Part shown: piece after piece, positions 1-6,018 of the stretch
How positions within the stretch are numbered: the stretch's first letter is position 1
How the letters are laid out: every line of letters starts with the position of its first letter
NCBI GenBank assembly: GCA_004335635.1
Contig: QAXH01003531.1
Span: forward strand, 1-13,286
Direction of reading: 5' to 3'
DNA length: 13,286 nt
Source of the DNA: Chloromonas sp. AAM2
Taxonomy: Eukaryota > Chlorophyta > Chlorophyceae > Chlamydomonadales > Chlamydomonadaceae
The notes under the pieces: generated by a model
Told to the model about the DNA's origin: nothing
Database searches by the model: none
What the model saw: only the letters and a program-made list of their open reading frames with translations
Translations under genes and position numbers: made by a program

Positions 1-283
1 TAGCTGCAGCACAGACTCAAGCGCACCTTCCGGCATCGGATGCATGGCCAAGGTATGCGGACGCATGAGGGGCAGGACTAGGGTTTGGGGTAGGATTGGC
101 ACACGAGAGCAAACTTGCATGGATCAAGGGCATGTTAGCTGTGTGCACAAGCTGTTTTACTCGTGCAATTGAGCTGTATGACCCATGCTGCTGGCATGAG
201 TCTGCCATGCCTTCATGCTCAAGCCTGAGACCCAAACGCACCTGGTGACTCAACAGCGTGCATGGTCCAAAGATGCGCGCATC
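1..283. other. Region 3' of the coiled-coil gene
   Basis: This is the presumed 3' untranslated or flanking DNA of the minus-strand coiled-coil gene. The minus-strand frame stays open past the TAG at 284-286 down to a TGA at 17-19, but the translation there has mixed, loop-like composition with no heptad or hendecad pattern, so I do not count it as coding. No minus-strand TGTAA poly(A) signal is visible between 1 and 560, so the transcript end may lie outside the window. Confidence 0.4.
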
Positions 284-556
284 CTAAGCCCTCCGCAGAT
301 AGAAGGCGGCCATGTGCCCCATTGTATCGTGTGCTGCTGTCACGCTCTCTTTGGCTGCCGCTTCTGCTGCTGCGATGCGCTCATCAGCCGTTGCCTGCAC
401 ATCAGCAATGCGCTTCTCAGCTGCTGCCTTCACTGCAGCTAAGCGCTTCTCGGTTGCTGCTTGCACTGCAGCGATGCGCTCTTCGGCTGCAGTCACATGG
501 TCCTCCGCTTGGGCCTTGATCAAAGCGATGCGCTCCTCGTCACTGGCTTGAGCAGC
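284..556 (-). CDS. Continuation of the coiled coil beyond the in-frame TAG
   Basis: This stretch is in the same frame as the preceding exon and separated from it only by the TAG at 557-559. The 90 codons keep the coil composition and show clear 11-residue repeats such as ATEKRLAAVKA, AAEKRIADVQA and TADERIAAAEA, visible in the DNA as a 33-bp period. The repeat register carries across the TAG if that codon is counted as one residue: from AVDEHIADIEA to SDEERIALIKA is 29 residues, or 11+11+7. Removing a GT-AG segment around the TAG (GTACTG to TTTTAG, 18 nt) would be too short for an intron and would break that register. It therefore looks like an originally coding segment after a nonsense change, or a read-through extension. 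Confidence 0.5.
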   Translation of the reverse strand, partial: AAQASDEERIALIKAQAEDHVTAAEERIAAVQAATEKRLAAVKAAAEKRIADVQATADERIAAAEAAAKESVTAAHDTMGHMAAFYLRRA

Positions 557-2995
557 CTAAAACATGGCCAGTACCTCGCGGGTCTCGGCATGAGCTTTTG
601 CCTCAATATCTGCGATGTGCTCGTCGACAGCTGTATTCACAAACGCGACATGCTTGTCAACAGCTGCTCTCATGGCCGCCACACGCTCGTCGGCTGCGGC
701 TTCTGCCACGGCAATGCGCTTCTCTGCATCCGCCTTCGCTGCACGGGCGTGCTGCTCGGCTGCAGCCGCGCGGTCCTTCGCTGCTGTGATAGCGGCCTGC
801 TGCTGGCCCATCTTCTCAACGCTTGCTGCCCAGCCGGCGCGCAGGACAGCGGTTTCAGCTTCCGCAGTCAGCACGGCTGTGTTGGCTGCCTCCACGGACG
901 TCTGCAGGCTGTGCACAGCTGCGTGTAGGACAGCCAGCTCCGCGTTGGCAGCGTTCAGCTCGTTCAACAGCTGGTTGTTGGTGCGGTGTGCAGCAGCAGC
1001 ACGCTCCTCGCTTGCTGCAATGCGCTGTTCGGCCGTGGCGGCGGCTGCAGCTTCTGCCACGGCAGTGCGCTTCTCTGCATCCGCCTCCGTTGCACGGGCG
1101 TACTGCTCCGCTGCAGCCGCACGGTCCTCCGCTGCTGCGACAGCGGCCTGCTGCTGGCCCATCTCCTCCAGGGTTGCTGCCCAGCCGGCGCGCAGGGCTG
1201 CGACCTCCGCTTCCATTGTCACTGCACGTGCGTCGGCTGTGTTCAAAGACGTTTGCAGGCTGTGAACTGTGCTGCGCAGGGTAGCCAGCTCCGTGTTTGC
1301 GGCACCCAGATCGAGGGACAATCTGGCATTAATCCGATATGCAGCGGCGGTACGCTCTTGGTATGCTGACATGCATGCCTCACCCGCGGCAAGTGCGGTG
1401 CTGTAACCGGCGATTGTGCCGTCTTTGGCATCGCTTGCAGCCTGGGATGCGGCCAGTTCGGCACGCAGGGTGTTAGCATCAGCCTCTGCTGTGACAGCCC
1501 TTGTCAATGCTGCCGCTGTGCTTGCCTGCTGAGCCTCAAGCGCCGCCCACAGCGTTCGCACTTCCTCTTGCAAATCTTGCTCGGCTGCTGCATCTCCCTG
1601 CTCCAGTGTGAAGGAGACCGTGATGGTGCTCTGCACAGTACAAGCTATGACGCCAGGTGAGATGAAGGTGTGCATGCGCACTAGAGCAGGGTTGCAGCCA
1701 GTTGGGCCATGCAGGGATGTGTTGGGTCAAGGTGGTAATGTCGGGTACTGCAGGGCAGTGTGCTACATTGCACAGCATAATATTGTACCCCTATGGTGAA
1801 AGCTTTTGCAGGTGACTTGTACAACATTGGGATGTGTTGAGGTGCTGCATGCACCCCGTTTCACTTGCAATCATACGTAGTCGTGCTGCACTTCCTGCAC
1901 CATGCCGGCTACTCATGCTGTGCCGACTATGCCTCATGTTGTGCGCCTACGTCATACAATGGTCACGTTGGTTGCCCACCTCTGCCTCTGTGGTTGGAAG
2001 GGCTGGAGAGGGTGCTCGTGCTGATGGGGAGTTGCTGCCCAACGAGAGGAATGGGGAAGATGTGCGAACTGGACTCAGCAGCAGCATTTGGAGGCCGCAT
2101 GGTGATGAAGAGGGTGCATATGTGGAAGGGGAGCTGCAGGCGGGTGTGGAGGCTGGGCTGTCCAGCCGCAGCTGGTACGGACGGCAGGGGAACTCGGCAG
2201 GGATGCTGCTGAGTGGTGCCTTGCGTGGAGATGCACAGTGTGTAGCTGCCCCGCTGCTGCCAGCGCTGTGCATCATGCTGGTCGCCGAGTCTCCGCATCG
2301 CCTGGCCTCTCTCAGGCCAACTGTGGCAGGGCCAGCCTGATGCATCTCCTGCATGGGGCATGCAGCATGGGACAAGGAGGCATCATGCATGGGCGCTGAG
2401 GTATGGTTGCAACCAGACAGCATGCATGCATGCTTTGTGCTTAACATGCATGCATGGGCCATTTGTGCTGAGGTACGGGCAATGGGCCAGTGTTGAGTGC
2501 CTGCATGCTTCTCTACATAGCCCTTACCTTGATGGCCAATCGGAGACGCTGAATTTCAGCCTGCATGCGTCCAGCACAGCACACAGGGTTGAGTCAAACC
2601 TTTGTGAAAGGTGTGTAGCCAGCCGAGCAGCTGTCGCCTGAAGGGCTCATTGCATCAATTGACTGCTGTTCACCGCGGCATCGGAGCAGGAGCGCCGTGC
2701 CTTGCTCGCGGGATGAAAGAGTTGGTAAATGGACGGGTGGCCCCGGATTGTCGCAATGGCATGCGGCGAGCAAGCGCATGCACTTGTGCAGCACTCACCG
2801 TTGTTAAAATCGGTAGCTTGGGGCGTGCGCCAAGCTGGTGGGAGTGGTTGGCGCCCATTGTGAAGGCGTCCAAGGCTCTTGGACAGTGGTCAATCCAAAC
2901 TTGCAGGGTGCAATGATTGGTTGTCTTTTGCTTTTTCGTGTGCGTCTCGTCGGCCGGGCCCAATAAAGCTTCCCGTAACAACGGCTGTTTCTGCC
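284..2995 (-). CDS. Multi-exon alanine-rich coiled-coil protein, 5' end unknown, with a premature TAG
   Basis: The model on the minus strand is exons 2799-2995, 2528-2560, 1980-2348 and 557-1630, all joined in phase 0, with canonical AG acceptors and donors GTGAGT, GTAAGG and GTGGGC. The predicted order is an unrecognised helical segment (65 codons), an 11-residue microexon, a Ser/Pro-rich linker (123 codons) and an alanine-rich coiled coil of 357 residues before the TAG at 557-559. The coil then stays open in the same frame for 90 more codons to the TAG at 284-286. The coil implies an elongated, oligomerising structural or scaffold protein. I recognise no catalytic or targeting domain and assign no function. 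The true start codon was not found and probably lies upstream of 2995. The splice-site and phase agreement is seen directly; treating these exons as one gene is inference. Confidence 0.6.
557..1630 (-). CDS. Coiled-coil exon, Ala/Glu-rich, with a 117-residue duplication
   Basis: This is the longest coding block of the left gene. The acceptor is the GTGCAG ending at 1631, and the frame begins Ser-Thr-Ile-Thr. Without that acceptor, the first in-frame ATG would be at 1675, below an in-frame TGA at 1727-1729. The translation is rich in Ala, Glu, Gln, Arg and Lys, with almost no Pro and repeated EERAAA and DAEKR motifs, which is typical of long helical coiled coils. Two copies of a 117-residue block sit at about 1357-1007 and 1006-660, sharing VHSLQTS, RAGWAA, MGQQQAA and DAEKR at identical spacing. 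The exon ends at TAG (557-559). Alanine-rich coils give spurious database matches, so homology to any named coiled-coil protein would need care. Confidence 0.75.
   Translation of the reverse strand, partial: STITVSFTLEQGDAAAEQDLQEEVRTLWAALEAQQASTAAALTRAVTAEADANTLRAELAASQAASDAKDGTIAGYSTALAAGEACMSAYQERTAAAYRINARLSLDLGAANTELATLRSTVHSLQTSLNTADARAVTMEAEVAALRAGWAATLEEMGQQQAAVAAAEDRAAAAEQYARATEADAEKRTAVAEAAAAATAEQRIAASEERAAAAHRTNNQLLNELNAANAELAVLHAAVHSLQTSVEAANTAVLTAEAETAVLRAGWAASVEKMGQQQAAITAAKDRAAAAEQHARAAKADAEKRIAVAEAAADERVAAMRAAVDKHVAFVNTAVDEHIADIEAKAHAETREVLAMF
660..1357 (-). repeat. Two-copy tandem duplication, 351-bp period, inside the coil
   Basis: Two adjacent in-frame copies (about 1357-1007 and 1006-660) encode 117-residue blocks. 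Anchor peptides recur exactly 117 residues apart: VHSLQTS, RAGWAA, MGQQQAA and DAEKR. The copies differ at many positions, so the duplication is not recent. Its length being a multiple of three keeps the coil frame. Confidence 0.75.
1980..2348 (-). CDS. Ser/Pro-rich linker exon of the coiled-coil gene
   Basis: The acceptor CATGCAG ends at 2349 and the exon is open for 123 codons in phase 0, beginning EMHQAGPATVGLREA. After a short charged start it becomes rich in Ser, Pro, Ala and Thr, with motifs such as SPSTYAPSSSPCG and LGSNSPSARAPSPA, which suggests a disordered and possibly phosphorylated linker between the N-terminal part and the coil. The proposed donor is GAG|GTGGGC at 1979, which passes phase 0 to the coil exon across a 349-nt intron. 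If that donor is not used, the frame runs ten more codons to a TAG at 1947. A 168-codon frame on the opposite strand (1834-2340) is an antisense shadow. Confidence 0.55.
2384..2478. repeat. CATGCATG-rich tract with a duplicated module
   Basis: Runs of alternating CATG occur at 2421-2433 and 2445-2456. The string CATGCATGGGC followed by GCTGAGGTAYGG appears twice (from 2384 and from 2449), giving an imperfect direct duplication with a period of about 65-70 bp. The tract lies in the predicted intron 2349-2527, and GCATGC also occurs just outside it at 2508 and 2563. Confidence 0.6.
2528..2560 (-). CDS. 33-nt microexon of the coiled-coil gene (AEIQRLRLAIK)
   Basis: On the minus strand the acceptor ATGCAG is followed by eleven codons reading AEIQRLRLAIK and then the donor AAG|GTAAGG. 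The peptide is amphipathic and charged. Both ends are in phase 0, matching LPILTT upstream and EMHQAG downstream. The exon is far too short for ordinary gene finders but has one of the best splice-site pairs in the region. Confidence 0.55.
2799..2995 (-). CDS. Upstream exon of the coiled-coil gene, unrecognised helical segment
   Basis: The frame is open from an in-frame TGA near 3015 to the donor ACG|GTGAGTGC at 2798. The acceptor may be GTGCAG (exon from 2995, phase 1) or GGGCAG (exon from 2990, phase 0). The translation includes LREALLGPADETH, then TLQVWIDHCPRALDAF and GARPKLPILTT. It is non-repetitive and protein-like, unlike the other frames. I do not recognise a domain. No start codon is visible, so at least one more 5' exon is expected. 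Confidence 0.45.
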
Positions 2996-3192
2996 CTGCA
3001 CGTGCACTTCAACGCTCCCTGCTTGGGCTTTTTTACGAAGGAGGGGTCGCCCGTTTGACATGAGATGTCCTCAGTGTCACCTTGACACCTTGATGCTTCA
3101 TCATGTTCTCAGCATCAGTGCAGTGGGGCGGGTTAGGTAGCCTGAGGTTTGAGCAGATTGAGGTGCCCATACAGCCAGTTCACTACATCTAC

Positions 3193-3251
3193 GAGGCATC
3201 CCTGTGTGTGTAGTTTGCTGGCTTGCTTAAGTGCCAGTGCTGCCTGTGTAT
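3193..3251 (-). CDS. Possible further 5' exon of the coiled-coil gene
   Basis: A textbook acceptor (TTATCTTTTTCAG) ends at 3252 on the minus strand and is followed by an open frame reading TQAALALKQASKLHTQGC. Donors GTAGAT (exon end 3193) or GTAGTG (exon end 3187) would leave phase 0, which fits the acceptor at 2990. Without splicing, the frame continues LVDVVNWLYGHLNLLKPQ to a TAA. The acceptor is strong, the donor is weak and I cannot name a domain. Confidence 0.3.
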
Positions 3252-4552
3252 CTGAAAAAGATAACACCTTGGATGGCGCTAAAATGCATGTTGTACCGCT
3301 GGCCAGCAGCGCTACATGCTGCTGTTCACGGTTCACGGCAGCATGATGTCTGCAGTTGAGTTTTCATAGAAAGGAAGGAGCCGGTGTTTGGTTCGCTCTG
3401 CTTGGTTTTGTAGGCTGTGGCGCTTGCTTTCACGTTTGTAACGTTGGACTAGTTGCTGCTGCGGCACGCCACTAGGGAGATTGATGTAGTGACCTGCCAC
3501 CGTGCATCTGTGTCTGGGCCACTGCTCTCGGCAGACGTTGACAGCTGAGTTTAGTACCCCCCTCAACCACCATGTAGTTTGTGGGAACTGATAAACGGCA
3601 GCATCTGTCCGAGTCCACAAGCAGCATTCATCGAAATCCCACACAAGTGTCTTACATGGTTAAAGCCACAGGCAATTCACCCAACTGTAATCCTGGTCAC
3701 ATGGAAACCCAACCGCTTAGGATATCGATTGGTAGCCTTTCATGGGATTGACGTTACCCTCTCAGGGCCTAGCTGGCACAACTCGTCCTGGACTTCAACT
3801 CGCGTCAAAACAGATACACTGGAGTCAGTGAACAACCGAGTCAGTCAACAACATGCCTGGACTATACGCTCCATTGCCATCGCAAGCCTCCCCTGCCCAA
3901 ACGGCCAAGGAATACGGACTTGTTCAGCCTGCTCTTGCTGCCTCAGCGGCTGAGATTTGCAAACCGCCGTGCAACTAGTTGAGATTATATGCTACCACTG
4001 CCGTGCTTGCCATAAACGCGTCGTAAGGACATCAAACAGCACCAAACACCTTCTAAAAATCATTGGGATTAGCTTAGTGAGTGCGGGAACAAGTGTTTCA
4101 GTCACCAGGATTGGGTTCAGTCATTTCCTTCAAGAACACTCGCGCCTTTCCAGGGCCAGCAGACGATCTTTGTGCATCAGAAACCAGTATTGCACAATTT
4201 GAACGGAGGGATCAACTTCTACCAGTCATGATTCGTAGTCTTCTGTGTTCTTTGCTCTTTACACCTGAAAGTTGCCTTTTGTTGCTCAAGGTTTGTTAAG
4301 ACGGTAGCCTCATCTCTTGCATGGCTTGCTAGCGTTCGCGCTGGGTGCGGTGTGGACACCCCGGATGTAATCAATATGGAACAACTGTCATGAGCTGACG
4401 GGAGTACCAGAACGATTGTCGGCGCAAAACAAATCCCTGACATTTGGTCGAGCATGGCCATTGCTTGCTGCCCTGCCACTCGCAGCCGGGCTCAAGGTGT
4501 TGTGAGATGGAAATAGTCTGCAAAACTGAGTCAGGGTCAGGTGTTCCGGATA

Positions 4553-4579
4553 CAGTTGCACCTGTGACGGGTGCAACTG
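4553..4579. repeat. Perfect 10-bp inverted repeat (hairpin)
   Basis: The arms CAGTTGCACC (4553-4562) and GGTGCAACTG (4570-4579) are exact reverse complements separated by a 7-nt loop, TGTGACG. There is no trailing T-run, and the surroundings are not coding. It could be a dyad protein-binding site, part of a folded RNA, or chance. Confidence 0.6.
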
Positions 4580-4956
4580 CCTTATCAAAAGCTCCGACCC
4601 GAAGGTTACTGGATGGACTAAATATCCGTAACAGGACTCTGTGCGCAACCTCTAAACACATTGTGAACAACAGCCAGCAAACAGATAAGAGGTTTACACG
4701 GGCCGATGTGTAAGCCCAGTTTAGCTCGTCCAAGTTTGCAAGGCGTTTATTGTCAGCTCATTCCTGTGGCAGCCATGTTGCCCTTTGAACAAACCGCGCT
4801 ACGTTTCATCAGTCAGTAAACCGTTGCTGCCGTGTTCTGGTTTTGATTGGTGTTCTTGTTTTTGCGCTTGATGTTGACAAAACGATGGACATGGGTGGAT
4901 GGCTGGATGTCGCACTCAGCTAAATTGTCATCTCTCGTAGTAGTGTTGCTGCTGCT

Positions 4957-5012
4957 GTTACACAGTGTGTAGCTGGTGTAACCTGTGTAACCTGGTGTAA
5001 ATACATATATAT
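4957..5012. promoter_or_regulatory. TGTAA cluster on both strands next to an AT microsatellite
   Basis: TGTAA, the usual chlorophyte poly(A) signal, occurs three times on the plus strand at 4977-4981, 4986-4990 and 4996-5000, within near-repeats of CTGGTGTAAC. One minus-strand copy lies at 4962-4958, forming an inverted repeat GTTACAC/GTGTAAC. A short alternating AT run follows (about 5002-5015). The minus-strand copy is the nearest such signal downstream of the kelch stop codon, about 865 nt away, so it could end that transcript. The plus copies would need a plus-strand gene that I do not see. Confidence 0.3.
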
Positions 5013-5825
5013 ATAGTGTGTAGCTTGCTAGCGAGCAGTGGTCAGAGAGGTGTGGTTGATGGCTGCCAGGCCATTGCTATGAGCTATGAACGGCTGGCTA
5101 ACACACGATTCGCTTGGGTTTGTAGACAGTTCTTCTGTCATACCTCTGTTCAACTTAACCCAAACTGTGTGAAGTTGCACAGGGTGTGCACCGGACTGAG
5201 AACCACACATACATTGCGATCCATGGATGTCCTTGCCCTTGAAAGTTGGATTGCCCGGATGCTTTTTATTGTGTAGGCACTTCATGCCCTGCCTCATAGC
5301 GTAACAATGAGTCACCACATGTTTGTGCCACAAGCCCATCAGGTTGAGGTACCGACTTGTCCCAAGTTCTCCCTGTTGTATGTATCTTGATAGGCCATCT
5401 ACGCCTTCACGTGCTCGTTGAAGGGATGGACAACCTGACATGTTCAACAGAAGTGCCATCACAGTATCGTACATGGTGGAGAGCTACGTCATGCGAGTTG
5501 ATCAGGTGGACCAGGCAATGTGGCCAACCGCACGTCCACACTTTTATCATCACATTTCCAATTTGCTTCAACCCAAGTACACATCCATGCGGCGTTTGAC
5601 AGCCACTGGCAGGAAGCCGGCAAACGTCGGCTTATCATGATCTGTCACAGTAACAAGTCCAAAACATGCTGTTGGGCTGGTGCACAACGCAGTGAGACAA
5701 GTGCAAAAAACAAAGAGAAGTTTTTTTCCCACAGAGACAAGCGAATCACAGTGAGTCAACAATGGACTGTTTCTCCATCATGATAGTAGCTGGAGTATGT
5801 TATTCTAATAGTATGTACAGGTTTT

Positions 5826-6018
5826 TTAGTAGTTGGCCCTGGTCACGTTCCTGGCCAGTAGGAAGACGGTAGGGTAGGTTCCCTGCAGGTCCGTGAAGTG
5901 CAGTACGCTGTTCAGGCCGTTGACGTAGCACGGCGTGTCGTCTTCTTGGTTCGCGACAGGGCAGCTGGGCTGGCCACCAAATGCTAGCACCTCATCGCCT
6001 GCCGCGACCATGTTGAAC
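5826..6018 (-). CDS. Kelch gene last exon: closing blade and C-terminus
   Basis: The acceptor TTTTCAG is followed by G, completing Arg with the previous AG, so the join reads ARFRFNMVAAGDEVLAFGGQ. The remainder contains two cysteines (PSCP and TPCY), LNSVLHFTDLQGTYPTVFLL and the sequon NVT near the end, then TAA. It probably supplies the strand that closes the propeller. There is no retention signal or second membrane helix at the C-terminus. Confidence 0.75.

Larger units (their letters stand above)
3252..5825. other. 2.6-kb stretch without a supportable gene
   Basis: This region lies upstream of the left minus-strand gene and downstream of the kelch gene's TAA, so it should contain the kelch 3' UTR on its right side and possibly early exons of the left gene. 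Open frames up to about 150 codons occur on both strands (for example minus 5028-5474, plus 3579-3953, minus 4371-4733), but none has recognisable motifs, compositional bias or paired splice sites. Visible items are the hairpin at 4553-4579, the TGTAA cluster at 4957-5000 and the AT run near 5002. I found no tRNA-like fold or terminal repeats by eye. Confidence 0.4.

Noticed and set aside
77..104. Telomere-like string TAGGGTTTGGGG
   Set aside because: There is only a single imperfect unit, with no array.
284..559. TAG reassigned to glutamine
   Set aside because: Two TAGs end segments of this gene, which raises the idea. Beyond 284 the translation is no longer coil, and no other gene here needs a sense TAG. 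A nonsense change or read-through is simpler.
461..1369. Plus-strand Ala/Ser/Cys-rich open frames (461-928, 615-1265, 823-1284, 986-1369)
   Set aside because: They are complements of Ala- and Glu-rich coil codons on the minus strand and lack protein-like features of their own.
1834..2340. 168-codon plus-strand open frame
   Set aside because: The minus strand here has splice sites in phase with the microexon and the coil exon and a coherent Ser/Pro-rich composition. The plus frame has no supporting signals, although I cannot exclude it entirely.
3133..3953. Possible repeated LKPQA peptide on opposite strands (minus 3133-3336, plus 3579-3953)
   Set aside because: It is a five-residue coincidence; the flanking sequences do not match.
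5028..5474. 148-codon minus-strand open frame
   Set aside because: It has no motif, bias or splice support, and several plus-strand frames overlap it; length alone is not convincing in this sequence.
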